Positions 16,775 to 25,269 of a stretch of 64,000 nt of DNA are shown here, in pieces. The notes under the pieces were generated by a model. The model was not told the DNA's origin. It saw only the letters and a list, made by a program, of their open reading frames with translations, and did not search any database. The stretch's first letter is position 1. Every line of letters starts with the position of its first letter. The stretch is from Microbacterium sp. 2FI (GTDB lineage: Bacteria; Actinomycetota; Actinomycetes; Actinomycetales; Microbacteriaceae): assembly GCF_005502885.1 (NCBI RefSeq), contig NZ_SCMR01000001.1, positions 310,001 to 374,000 of the forward strand. Reading direction: 5' to 3'. Made by a program: the position numbers and the translations under genes.

Positions 16775-18091
16775 GTGACCCTGCTCGATCTGACCCCGCG
16801 AATCACCCACAACGATCGTACGGCGACGCTGCCGGTGGCGATCATCGGCGCGGGGCCCATCGGTCTCGCTGCGGCGGCGAACCTCGTCGAGCGCGGGATC
16901 GACTTCGTCGTCTTCGAAGCCGGCGATCAGGTCGCGTCGAGCATGCGGTCGTGGGGACACACCCGGCTGTTCTCGCCGTGGAAGCACCTCGTCGATCCGG
17001 CATCCCGACGCCTGCTCGAAGCGCAGGGCTGGGAGCTGCCCGATCCGGAGCGCGCGCCCACGGGGTCGGAACTGGTGGAGAAGTACGTCGGACCTCTGGC
17101 AGAGCTCGACGCGATCGCATCGCGCATCCGCACCGGTGTCGAGGTCATCGGCGTCAGTCGCGAGGGCATGGATCGCACGCGCACCCGCGCACGCGCCGCG
17201 ACGCCGTTCGTGCTGCGCACCCGCGCGGCGGACGGCAGTGCCGACGATATCGTCGCCCGCGCGGTCATCGACGCCTCGGGCACCTACCGCTCACCGAACC
17301 CGCTGTCCTCGAGTGGACTCGAGCTGCTCGGCATGGCTGATATCGCCGATCGGGTGACCCCGGCGCTGCCGGACGTCCTCGGCCGCGACCGTTCGCGGTT
17401 CGCCGGCCGCCGCGTGACGGTGGTCGGGGCGGGGCACTCGGCGGCGAACACGTTGCTTGCGATCGTCAAGCTGGCGCGTGAAGAGCCCGGCACGAGCGTG
17501 ACGTGGCTCATCCGCAACGCCCAGGCGGTCCGCGTGTCGTCCTCGCCCGACGACGAGCTGATCGGCCGCGCGAACCTCGGCAGTCGCGTCGACCGCGCGG
17601 TCGAGCGTGGCGAGATCGAGGTCGTCGACGGGTTCGAGATCATCCGCGGGCGCCGATCGGCAGAGGGCGTCGAACTGATCGGGCATCGCCGCGGCGAGGT
17701 CGTGACGCACGCGACCGACGTCGTCGTCAACGCGACCGGGTTCCGCCCCGACCTCGGGATGCTGCGCGAGATGCGACTCGAGCTCGACGACATCGTCGAG
17801 GCGCCGAAGCGTCTCGCGCCGCTCATCGACCCGAACGTGCACTCGTGCGGCACGGTCGAACCGCACGGCTTCCGCGAGCTGACTCACCCGGAGCAGGGCT
17901 TCTTCATCGTCGGCATGAAGTCGTACGGCCGCGCGCCGACCTTCCTGCTCGCCACCGGCTACGAACAGGTCCGCTCCGTGGCCGCGTGGATCGCGGGCGA
18001 CACCGCATCCGCGGCCCAGGTCGACCTGGTGCTTCCGGCGACCGGCGTCTGCTCCACGGATCCCGGCTCGGGCGGCGGATGCTGCTCGTGA
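16775..18091 (+). CDS. ArsO-like FAD/NAD(P)-binding monooxygenase
   Basis: 438 residues from a GTG with CCGGAGGA upstream. The first dinucleotide fold GAGPIGLAAAANL (residues 24-36) and the second VVGAGHSAANTLLAI (about 217) bracket a flavin monooxygenase core, with NATGFRPDLGML near residue 330. This is the layout of the flavoprotein ArsO found in ars clusters. The tail TGVCSTDPGSGGGCCS carries three cysteines that could bind metalloid. It is divergent from arsR-aquaporin across shared operators. No arsenate reductase or ArsB/Acr3 pump is in the window. Reaction is unproven. Confidence 0.78.
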   Translation: MTLLDLTPRITHNDRTATLPVAIIGAGPIGLAAAANLVERGIDFVVFEAGDQVASSMRSWGHTRLFSPWKHLVDPASRRLLEAQGWELPDPERAPTGSELVEKYVGPLAELDAIASRIRTGVEVIGVSREGMDRTRTRARAATPFVLRTRAADGSADDIVARAVIDASGTYRSPNPLSSSGLELLGMADIADRVTPALPDVLGRDRSRFAGRRVTVVGAGHSAANTLLAIVKLAREEPGTSVTWLIRNAQAVRVSSSPDDELIGRANLGSRVDRAVERGEIEVVDGFEIIRGRRSAEGVELIGHRRGEVVTHATDVVVNATGFRPDLGMLREMRLELDDIVEAPKRLAPLIDPNVHSCGTVEPHGFRELTHPEQGFFIVGMKSYGRAPTFLLATGYEQVRSVAAWIAGDTASAAQVDLVLPATGVCSTDPGSGGGCCS

Positions 18092-18108
18092 CAGGCATCC
18101 GTGCCAGG

Positions 18109-18125
18109 GCAGCCGCACCGGCTGC
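18109..18125 (+). terminator. weak terminator hairpin after the ArsO-like gene
   Basis: GCAGCCG-CAC-CGGCTGC is a perfect 7-bp stem 17 bp after the stop. The rest of the 18092-18289 gap shows no gene. Confidence 0.35.
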
Positions 18126-18289
18126 ATGAGTCTGCCGGCTTTCGAATCGTGGGCACGCGCGAGCGGATCGCGCGGTCACAGAAGGGCGCGCACGCCGGGC
18201 AGTGGCGCGCCACCGTGCTGATCGAACGGCGGAGCGTCGCGAACGGTCAGGGCTGACCTCTCCGACTATCGTCGCAGGGCACCAAGGAA

Positions 18290-18304
18290 TACCCCATAGG
18301 GGTA
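18290..18304 (+). promoter_or_regulatory. CsoR-type copper operator
   Basis: TACCCC-ATA-GGGGTA is a perfect palindrome that fits the CsoR consensus (TAxCCCC..GGGGxTA). It overlaps a TACTCT -10 candidate at 18303-18308. Bound CsoR would block transcription of the DUF6153-DUF305-copB unit until Cu(I) releases it. No csoR gene lies in the window. Confidence 0.75.
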
Positions 18305-18323
18305 CTCTGGTTTCTGAGGCATT

Positions 18324-18773
18324 ATGCGCGCACAATTCGTTCGGCGATCGCAGCAACCGGTGGTCTCCCGCCCGTTGCTCCTCACCGTGCTGTTCGCCGC
18401 GCTCGTGATCACGGGCCTGCTGGGAATGCACACGCTGACCACTGCGCACGCGCAGCACTCGGTCGCCGTCTCGACGGCCACGGTGACGGCGCACGTCGAT
18501 CCTGTGCACGCCGACCACCTGCACGCCGAGGCAGCGACTCCCGACACGCACGGTGACGAGGGCTGCGCCGATTGCGGCTCGAGCGGCTCGCATCACGCGA
18601 TGTTCATGGCGTGCGTCCTCGGCCTCCTGGTGACGATCCTGCTGGTCTCTCGCGTGAAGCCCGCACTCCTCCGCGTTCGTGGATCGGGTACCGTCGCACG
18701 CTTCCTGCGCGCGGTCGTCCTGCCCCCTCCGAGGCCGCCCTCTCTCGCATACCTTTCGATCAGTCGCACGTGA
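18324..18773 (+). CDS. DUF6153-like membrane protein of the copper operon
   Basis: 149 residues. A first membrane helix (PLLLTVLFAALVITGLLGMH) precedes an extracytoplasmic histidine-rich stretch (HVDPVHADHLHAEAATPDTH). A CADCG motif and a second helix (HHAMFMACVLGLLVTILL) follow, with a basic cytosolic tail. Clustered His, Met and the Cys pair fit copper handling. The family is regularly found beside DUF305 and copper ATPases in actinobacteria. The start ATG is about nine bases after the inferred transcription start. Confidence 0.7.
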   Translation: MRAQFVRRSQQPVVSRPLLLTVLFAALVITGLLGMHTLTTAHAQHSVAVSTATVTAHVDPVHADHLHAEAATPDTHGDEGCADCGSSGSHHAMFMACVLGLLVTILLVSRVKPALLRVRGSGTVARFLRAVVLPPPRPPSLAYLSISRT

Positions 18774-18862
18774 TGGCAGCCGATCCCGGTCATCGACGCC
18801 GGGATCGCGCCCTGCCCGCGCTCCGGGCAGATTCACCGATTCGATCTCAAAGGACAGAGGAA

Positions 18863-19471
18863 ATGAAGAAGACTCGCAAGGCCGCGTTCGCGGCCGCGCC
18901 GGTGGTGATCGCGCTCGCGCTCGCCGGCTGCACGATGAACGCAGGGAACGGCGACGGGATGCCGGGTATGGGGTACGGGAGCGATTCGTCGTCGCCACCC
19001 GCCGCTGCCCGGGAAGAGTCCAACGCCGCGGATGCGATGTTCGCGATGATGATGATCCCGCACCACGAGCAGGCGATCGAGATGAGCGACCTGATCCTCG
19101 CCGAGCAGGGCGTCGATCAGCGCGTCCTCGATCTCGCCCAGCAGATCAAGGAGGCCCAAGGCCCCGAGATCGAGCTGATGAAGAGCTGGCTCGATGACTG
19201 GGGCATGCCGTCCTCGGGCGGGATGGGCGGCATGGACCACGGTGACGGCATGATGTCGGACGACGACATCGCGGCTCTCGATGCCGCGGAGGGCACAGCG
19301 GCGGAGCGCCTTTTCCTGGAGCAGATGATCGAGCATCACGTGGGCGCCATCGAGATGGCCGAAGACGAGCTCGACGACGGGGCCGACCCCGATGTGCTCG
19401 CCCTGGCCCAGCAGATCATCGCCTCGCAGACTGCCGAGATCGCCACGATGCAGGAGCTGCTCGAGCCATGA
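18863..19471 (+). CDS. DUF305 lipoprotein, probable copper-binding
   Basis: 202 residues, RBS AGAGGAA. The lipobox LALAGC (C at about 23) makes it a surface lipoprotein. Two DUF305 ferritin-like helical motifs are present: MFAMMMIPHHEQAIEMS and LEQMIEHHVGAIEMAE, each with a His-His pair. A Met/His-rich loop (GGMGGMDHGDGMM) separates them. This would capture copper outside the membrane. Its ATGA stop overlaps the start of the copB-like gene, so expression is coupled. Confidence 0.9.
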   Translation: MKKTRKAAFAAAPVVIALALAGCTMNAGNGDGMPGMGYGSDSSSPPAAAREESNAADAMFAMMMIPHHEQAIEMSDLILAEQGVDQRVLDLAQQIKEAQGPEIELMKSWLDDWGMPSSGGMGGMDHGDGMMSDDDIAALDAAEGTAAERLFLEQMIEHHVGAIEMAEDELDDGADPDVLALAQQIIASQTAEIATMQELLEP

Positions 19472-21555
19472 CCGATCCACACGCGGTTCACGACATGGCC
19501 GGCGGCGACCCAGATCACGCCGCGCCGGCGGCTCACGACGGCGGGCACAACGCCCATGCGGGCCACGGCGCCGACCACGTCGCGCAGTTCCGGCGCCTGT
19601 TCTGGATCAACCTGATCCTCGCCGTCCCGGTCGTCGGATTCTCGAGCATGTTCGCGATGCTGATCGGCTACACGCTGCCGGAGTTCCCCGGGGTGAACCT
19701 GATCTCGCCGGTACTCGGAACGGTCATGTATTTCTGGGGCGGCCGTCCGTTCCTCGCAGGCGCGGTCGGTGAACTGCGAGCCAGAACGCCCGGGATGATG
19801 CTGTTGATCGGCCTCGCGATCTCCGTCGCCTTCGTCGCCTCCTGGGGCGCGAGTCTGGGGCTCCTCGATCATGAGCTGGAGTTCTGGTGGGAGCTCGCCC
19901 TCCTGATCGTGATCATGCTGCTCGGCCATTGGATCGACATGCGGTCGCTGGCACAGACCACGTCGGCGCTGGATTCGCTCGCGGCGCTTCTGCCTGACGA
20001 GGCTGAACGCGTCGACGGCGATCAGGTCGTGACCGTGTCGCCCTCCGAACTTCGGGTCGGCGACGTCGTCGTCGTGCGACCGGGCGGGAGCGTGCCGGGC
20101 GACGGAAGGATCGTCGACGGGCGCGCGGAGATGGACGAGTCCATGGTCACCGGAGAGTCTCGGACCGTCACACGCGGCATCGGCGACGCGGTCACAGCGG
20201 GCACGGTCGCCACCGACTCCGGACTCCGTGTGGCGGTCACCGCCACCGGCGACGAAACCGCCCTCGCAGGCATCCAGCGGCTCGTCGCCGAGGCGCAGAA
20301 CTCCACATCGCGCGCTCAGCGGATCGCCGATCGTGCAGCCGGATGGCTCTTCTGGTTCGCGCTCGTCGCCGCCGCGCTCACGGCGATCGTCTGGACGCTG
20401 CTCGGCGACCCCGACGCCGCCGTGGTCCGCACCATCACGGTGCTGGTCATCGCCTGCCCTCACGCGCTCGGTCTCGCGATCCCGCTCGTCGTCGCCATCG
20501 CGACCGAACGCGCGGCCCGCGGGGGAGTGCTCGTCAAAGACCGGCTCGCGCTCGAGCGCATGCGCTCGATCGAAACGGTGCTCTTCGACAAGACCGGCAC
20601 GCTCACGAAGGGCGAACCGACGGTCACCGACGTCGTCGCAGTCGGCGACCTTGACGTCGACGCGATCCTGACCCTCGCGGCGGCCGCCGAGGCCGACAGC
20701 GAGCATCCGCTGGCGAAGGCGATCGTGCGCGCGGCCGAAACCCGCGGACTCGCCGTGAGCACGGCATCCGCATTCTCATCCTCGCCCGCGGTCGGCGTCG
20801 TCGCGATGGTGCAGGGACGGCAGATCCGGGTCGGCGGGCCACGCCTGCTCGAGGAATCGGGGGTGCGTGAGGTCGCCGCTGCTGCGGAGTGGCGTGAGGA
20901 GGGCGCGATCATCCTCCACGTCGTGCGCGACGGCGTGGTGATCGGGGGTGTGAAGCTCGCCGACGAGATCCGCCCCGAGTCGCGCCAGGCTGTCGATGCC
21001 CTCCACAGGCTCGGAGTCCTGGTGGTCATGATCACCGGCGACGCCGAAGCGGTCGCGCAGTCCGTGGGCAGTGATCTGGGCGTGGATCGCGTCTTCGCCG
21101 GGGTTCGACCAGAGGACAAGGCCGCGAAGGTCGCTGAGCTGCAGCACGAGGGCCGACAGGTCGCGATGGTCGGAGACGGCGTCAACGACGCACCGGCGCT
21201 CGCGCAGGCCGATGTCGGCATAGCGATCGGCGCCGGCACCGACGTCGCGATCGCCTCGGCCGGTGTCATCCTCGCCAGTGACGACCCGCGCTCCGTGCTC
21301 TCGGTGATCGAGCTCTCCCGCGCGAGCTACCGCAAGATGAAGCAGAACCTGTGGTGGGCGGCCGGCTACAACCTGATCTCCGTACCTCTCGCAGCGGGTG
21401 TGCTCGCGCCGTTCGGGTTCGTGCTGCCGATGTCGGTCGGCGCCATCCTCATGTCGCTGTCCACGATCGTGGTGGCGCTCAACGCGCAGCTGCTCCGGCG
21501 CCTGGACCTGCGACCGGATACGAGCGCGCGGACCATTCTCGGTGGTCGAACGTGA
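19468..21555 (+). CDS. copB: CopB-type copper-translocating P-type ATPase
   Basis: 695 residues. A His-rich N-terminus (residues 1-35) replaces the CxxC domain. The membrane metal site is CPH (C330-P-H in ACPHALGLAIP), diagnostic of the P1B-3/CopB class, which exports Cu or Ag. The phosphorylation site is DKTGTLTKGEP (D374), with MDESMVTGES in the actuator domain, SEHPLAKAI (HP motif), and GDGVNDAPAL in the hinge. It overlaps the DUF305 gene by four bases and belongs to the CsoR-controlled unit. It faces the flavodoxin/P-ATPase unit tail to tail with a 24-bp gap. Confidence 0.93.
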   Translation: MTDPHAVHDMAGGDPDHAAPAAHDGGHNAHAGHGADHVAQFRRLFWINLILAVPVVGFSSMFAMLIGYTLPEFPGVNLISPVLGTVMYFWGGRPFLAGAVGELRARTPGMMLLIGLAISVAFVASWGASLGLLDHELEFWWELALLIVIMLLGHWIDMRSLAQTTSALDSLAALLPDEAERVDGDQVVTVSPSELRVGDVVVVRPGGSVPGDGRIVDGRAEMDESMVTGESRTVTRGIGDAVTAGTVATDSGLRVAVTATGDETALAGIQRLVAEAQNSTSRAQRIADRAAGWLFWFALVAAALTAIVWTLLGDPDAAVVRTITVLVIACPHALGLAIPLVVAIATERAARGGVLVKDRLALERMRSIETVLFDKTGTLTKGEPTVTDVVAVGDLDVDAILTLAAAAEADSEHPLAKAIVRAAETRGLAVSTASAFSSSPAVGVVAMVQGRQIRVGGPRLLEESGVREVAAAAEWREEGAIILHVVRDGVVIGGVKLADEIRPESRQAVDALHRLGVLVVMITGDAEAVAQSVGSDLGVDRVFAGVRPEDKAAKVAELQHEGRQVAMVGDGVNDAPALAQADVGIAIGAGTDVAIASAGVILASDDPRSVLSVIELSRASYRKMKQNLWWAAGYNLISVPLAAGVLAPFGFVLPMSVGAILMSLSTIVVALNAQLLRRLDLRPDTSARTILGGRT

Positions 21556-21579
21556 TCGTCGGTGCGTCGCGCGCCCATC

Positions 21580-23475
21580 TCATGCAAGCCGCGTGCGCGT
21601 CGCGCGCAGGGCCCAGAGAATGGCGACGACGTCGATGGCCTCTTGCAGCCAGGCGCCGACGATGGCGGGCACGAGGCCGAATGCAGCCAGCAGCATGAGG
21701 ATCAGACTGAGCCCGATGCCGATCCAGATCGCCTGCAGGGCGATGTCGACCGTGCGTCGGCCGATCGTGACAGCATCCGCGATCCGTCCGATGTCGTCGG
21801 GAAGCACGACGATGTCGGCTGCCTCGCTGGCGGCGGTCGCGCCGCGGGCGCCCATGGCTATCCCGATGTCGGCCGCCGCGAGCACCGGCGCGTCGTTGAC
21901 GCCGTCGCCGACCATGGCGATCGGGCGCTTCCGAGCGTGGGAGACGAACGCGACCTTGTCGATCGGCAGGCAGTTCGCGTGGACGTCGATGATGCCGACC
22001 TCGGCGGCGATGTGATCCGCGGTCGCACGGTCATCCCCGGTGAGCATCGCCACGTCGTCGACGCCGGCCGCGCGCAGAGCAGCCACCGTCGTCGCGGCAT
22101 TCGCTCGGACCTCATCGCGGAAGACGAGCACCCCCGCGAACTCTGCGTCGATCGCCACGTACGTCGCCATTTCGCCGCTGGCGAGCTCCGCGCGAGCGAT
22201 GGCGCGTCCGACGTGTCGATCGATGAAGTCCCGCTTGCCGACCGCGACGACGCGCCCTGAGACATATGCCGTGACGCCGCGTCCGGTCGCCTCTTCCGCG
22301 TCTTCGGACTCGAGGAGGGTGATCCCTCGATCGCTCGCGCCTCTCAGGATCGCCCGCGCCAGTGTGTGCGTCGAGTTCGATTCCACGGACGCGGCGAATC
22401 GAAGCAGCGAGTCGGTCGACCGGTCGTCCTCGGTGCGGACCTCGACGAGGGCCGGCTCTCCTCGGGTCAGCGTTCCGGTCTTGTCGAAGGCGAACGCGCG
22501 CACGCGATGCAGCTTCTCGAGAGTCGAGCTGCTGCGGATGATGACGCCGTCGCGAGCGGATCGGCTCATGCCGGCCATGAACGCCACGGGGGCGGCGATG
22601 ATCAGCGGACAGGGCGTCGCCACGACCAGCACCTCCGCGAAGCGTGCGGGGTCGCCGGAGAGCCACCACGCGAGCGCGGCGATCGCGTAGGCGGCGAGGG
22701 CGAACGGCAGCGCGAAGCGATCGGCCAGTCGCACCATGGGGGCTTTGCTGTTCGCGGCGCTCTCGACGAGGGCGACGATCTGCTGGTATTGACTGTCCTT
22801 CGCGGTGCGGGTGGTCTCGAGGGTGACGGATGCCGAGCCGTTGATGCACCCGCTGAGGACTTCGTCTCCCGCGACCTTGTCCACGGGCAGGCTCTCACCG
22901 GTCAGCGAGGATTCGTCGAAGACGCCTGAGCGGTCGATGAGGAGGCCGTCGACGGGCACCACCTCGTTCGCCCGGACCAGCACCCGATCCGTGGGAACGA
23001 TGTCGCCGACCCCCACATCCTCGATTGTTCGGTCGGGTCGCACGCGGTGCGCGATCTGCGGGTTCCGGGCCAGCAGGTCGGTCAGGTCTCGTCGCGCGCG
23101 GTGCTCCGCGTAGCTCTCGAGTGCCTGTCCCGTCGTGAGCATCAGCACGATGACCAGTGCTGCCCATGTCTCTCCGACGAGAACGGCGGCGACGATCGCC
23201 GTCACGGCGATGATGTCCACGCCGAATGCGCCGGTGCGCAGCATCCGGACCATCGCCCACGCGGAGCGAGCGGCCATGAGGATCACGTAGGCCGTCACGA
23301 TCCGCTCGCCTGTCGCGGGACCCGCGCTGAGCGAGAGCGCGCCGCCGAGTATCGCTACCCCTACGGTGGCCGCAACCCAGGGGAATCGCCGAATCACGGT
23401 TGCGGCACGAATCGCACCGGCCGCGGCGCGGTTCGTCCCCACGGGTTCGGCGACAGGGGCCGCAGGCACGGTCAT
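21580..23475 (-). CDS. P1B-type ATPase with CPL metal motif
   Basis: 631 residues. P-type core is intact: FDESSLTGESLPVDK, DKTGTLTRGEP (D331), MLTGDDRATA, and MVGDGVNDAPVL. The TM metal motif reads TPCPLIIAAPVA (C289), with leucine where CPC or CPH is normal. The usual HP dipeptide is replaced (NSTHTLARAI). No N-terminal metal-binding domain exists; residues 1-35 are short and then membrane helices begin. These features place it in an actinobacterial P1B branch whose metal I cannot name. It follows the flavodoxin gene by 17 bp on the same strand. Confidence 0.88.
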   Translation of the reverse strand: MTVPAAPVAEPVGTNRAAAGAIRAATVIRRFPWVAATVGVAILGGALSLSAGPATGERIVTAYVILMAARSAWAMVRMLRTGAFGVDIIAVTAIVAAVLVGETWAALVIVLMLTTGQALESYAEHRARRDLTDLLARNPQIAHRVRPDRTIEDVGVGDIVPTDRVLVRANEVVPVDGLLIDRSGVFDESSLTGESLPVDKVAGDEVLSGCINGSASVTLETTRTAKDSQYQQIVALVESAANSKAPMVRLADRFALPFALAAYAIAALAWWLSGDPARFAEVLVVATPCPLIIAAPVAFMAGMSRSARDGVIIRSSSTLEKLHRVRAFAFDKTGTLTRGEPALVEVRTEDDRSTDSLLRFAASVESNSTHTLARAILRGASDRGITLLESEDAEEATGRGVTAYVSGRVVAVGKRDFIDRHVGRAIARAELASGEMATYVAIDAEFAGVLVFRDEVRANAATTVAALRAAGVDDVAMLTGDDRATADHIAAEVGIIDVHANCLPIDKVAFVSHARKRPIAMVGDGVNDAPVLAAADIGIAMGARGATAASEAADIVVLPDDIGRIADAVTIGRRTVDIALQAIWIGIGLSLILMLLAAFGLVPAIVGAWLQEAIDVVAILWALRATRTRLA

Positions 23476-23492
23476 CGAATCGACGTCCGCTC

Positions 23493-24017
23493 TCAGGCGA
23501 TCGGGAGCGGGACGAGTCCGTTCGCCCATTCGCGGGCGCGAGTCTCCTCGCCCTCGACGAGCCGATTGTCGAGCCCGACGAGGAAGTCGGAGTGGCTGTC
23601 GACCTGCGCGAGGCGCTTGCGGAGTCCTTTCGCGATGGCCTTGCATGCGTCGCCGGAGAAGATCCACGGAATGTCCGCGCGTGTGGAGAAGACGGCGAAG
23701 TGGGGATCGCCGACGAGCATCATGCGCGCGAGCCACTCGCGCACGCCGGTGGCCTGAGCCATCGGCTCGAGCAGCAGATTCTTGGCCGGGTCCGCCGCCC
23801 ACGCGACGGCCTCGTTGCGCGACGTCGTGCGGGGAAGGCCGTGTGCATGTGTGGGGGCGCCCACGACGACCAGCGCGTAGTCGCTGAGATCGGCGGGAGC
23901 GTCGTAGGCGAGGCTCACGGTGACATCGACTCCCGCAGACCTGAGCCCATCGGCGATGGCTTCTGCGATCGTGCGGGTGTTGCCGAACATGGATTCATAC
24001 ACGACGAGTGCGTTCAT
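23493..24017 (-). CDS. flavodoxin family protein
   Basis: 174 residues; GAAGGAAG precedes the ATG. The FMN phosphate loop YESMFGNTRTIAEAIADGL (residues 8-26) and the VGAPTHAHG loop near residue 52 define a flavodoxin fold. A C-terminal basic region (AKGLRKRLAQ) follows. It is the first gene of a two-gene unit with the P1B ATPase. A role as electron donor to metal or stress chemistry is possible, but the partner is unknown. Confidence 0.88.
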   Translation of the reverse strand: MNALVVYESMFGNTRTIAEAIADGLRSAGVDVTVSLAYDAPADLSDYALVVVGAPTHAHGLPRTTSRNEAVAWAADPAKNLLLEPMAQATGVREWLARMMLVGDPHFAVFSTRADIPWIFSGDACKAIAKGLRKRLAQVDSHSDFLVGLDNRLVEGEETRAREWANGLVPLPIA

Positions 24018-24163
24018 GGCGTGCTTCCTTCGCTGGACCGGTGATCCTGAGTCTCATCGGCTGCGCGGACGCGACATGGGTCGAACGTCCCGTCGAGTGC
24101 GCCGCGTTCGTGACGATGCGCTCCTACTCGAGGTCCTCACTCGACGGGTGCGTACTGAGCGTC

Positions 24164-24415
24164 TCAGTCGTCGGAGTCGCCAGGTGGCAAGGTCGACTTC
24201 CTGCGCTCGAGCCGCCAATGGATCTCGTGGGTGGTGGGATGCCGCCATTCGCGCATCCGGTACTCGAAGCCGGGGAGCAACACGATCGGGATCGGGCCGG
24301 GCGATGCCGGTGCGACCACTCCGACGACGATCTTCGCATCCGAGGGGATGAACGGTGATTGGGCGGGGATGGGTTCGGTGACTACCTCAACAGGTTCTCC
24401 ATACGGGCGCGGCAT
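24164..24415 (-). CDS. small protein of unknown function
   Basis: 83 residues from the ATG at 24415, reading MPRPYGEPVEVVTEPIPAQS and on to FEYRMREWRHPTTHEIHWRL. It has good codon usage. A TACCGT -10 (24428-24423) sits 7 nt upstream, so the transcript is likely leaderless; an ATG two codons earlier falls between the two. No signal peptide; a hydrophobic KIVVGVVAP stretch is too short to span the membrane. I do not recognise the family. Confidence 0.55.
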   Translation of the reverse strand: MPRPYGEPVEVVTEPIPAQSPFIPSDAKIVVGVVAPASPGPIPIVLLPGFEYRMREWRHPTTHEIHWRLERRKSTLPPGDSDD

Positions 24416-24422
24416 ACCCATG

Positions 24423-24428
24423 ACGGTA
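24423..24428 (-). promoter_or_regulatory. leaderless -10 element (TACCGT)
   Basis: Lies 7 nt before the start of the 83-residue gene and supports it being expressed. Confidence 0.4.
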
Positions 24429-24437
24429 CCCGCAATG

Positions 24438-24484
24438 CCGCGAACAGGAGGGCTCACCGTATCGGTGAGCCCTCCTGTTCGCGG
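24438..24484 (-). terminator. strong terminator of the secreted beta-sandwich gene
   Basis: A perfect 22-bp stem (24438-24459 with 24463-24484) with a 3-nt loop, 15 bp downstream of the stop at 24499. It is the longest hairpin in the window. Confidence 0.9.
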
Positions 24485-24498
24485 GGTGTTGCGTCGGG

Positions 24499-25269
24499 TC
24501 AGGAGGTCGCGATGCTGACGTCGTCGATCAGCAGGCCGTCGCCGGCGACGAGGCTCGGCTGCGCCACGCCGCTGAAACGGAACAGCAGCGTGTCGGTCTT
24601 GTAGTCGCCCTCGCCGGTTGCCTCGTAGTAGGCCTCGAACGTGGTGTTCTTGACGGGCTTGCCGTCGACCTGGACCGAGAAGACGTCGTTGTTGGTCGAC
24701 TTCTTCGTGTCAGGCTTCTTGATGAGCTTGAGCTTCACGGTATGGGGCTTCGTGACGTCCAGGTCGCTGGCCACCACCTTGGTGTCCCAGCGGAGCTCGC
24801 CTGCAGCGTCGAAGGACGACCCCTGAGTCACCAGGTTGAGACCGGTCGTCGTGTGCTCGATCGCGAGGAAGCCACCGCGACCGCCCTGACCGTTGTCGGG
24901 GCTGACGGTCACCCGCAGGCCGGGCTGCAACGCGACGGGCTCGAGCACGAAGGACGCGGTGAAGGTGCTCGCCGCTCCGGACTCGGTAGCCGGGAGGTCG
25001 AGGGTGGGGCTGAACAGCTGGTCGCCGAAGCTGCCGGACGTCACCGCGTTGGTGACCCGCAGCGCCGGGTCGTAGCCGTCGGTGATCGTGGCGTCGTAGC
25101 CACCGGTCATCCGCCAGGAGTCGGCAAGCGGCTCCGTCGCCGTGTCGATCGTGACTCCGGTGAAGTCGGTGAGGTAGGGGCTGGTCGCGGCCAGAGCAGG
25201 CGACGCCGCCAGCGCGAGCGCGGAGGATAGCGCGACGACAGCGACGGCTCGGGACTTCTTAGTGTGCAA
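24499..25269 (-). CDS. secreted protein, concanavalin-like beta sandwich
   Basis: 256 residues from a TTG at 25269, with GGAG eight bases upstream; there is no other credible start. The signal peptide KKSRAVAVVALSSALALAAS ends at an AxA site (PALAA). The mature part is beta-rich (TDFTGVTIDTATEPLADSW at the start, LLIDDVSIAT at the end), the form of a laminin-G/concanavalin-like glycan- or protein-binding domain. No enzyme motif or anchor is visible. A strong terminator follows, so it is a single-gene unit. Confidence 0.75.
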   Translation of the reverse strand: MHTKKSRAVAVVALSSALALAASPALAATSPYLTDFTGVTIDTATEPLADSWRMTGGYDATITDGYDPALRVTNAVTSGSFGDQLFSPTLDLPATESGAASTFTASFVLEPVALQPGLRVTVSPDNGQGGRGGFLAIEHTTTGLNLVTQGSSFDAAGELRWDTKVVASDLDVTKPHTVKLKLIKKPDTKKSTNNDVFSVQVDGKPVKNTTFEAYYEATGEGDYKTDTLLFRFSGVAQPSLVAGDGLLIDDVSIATS

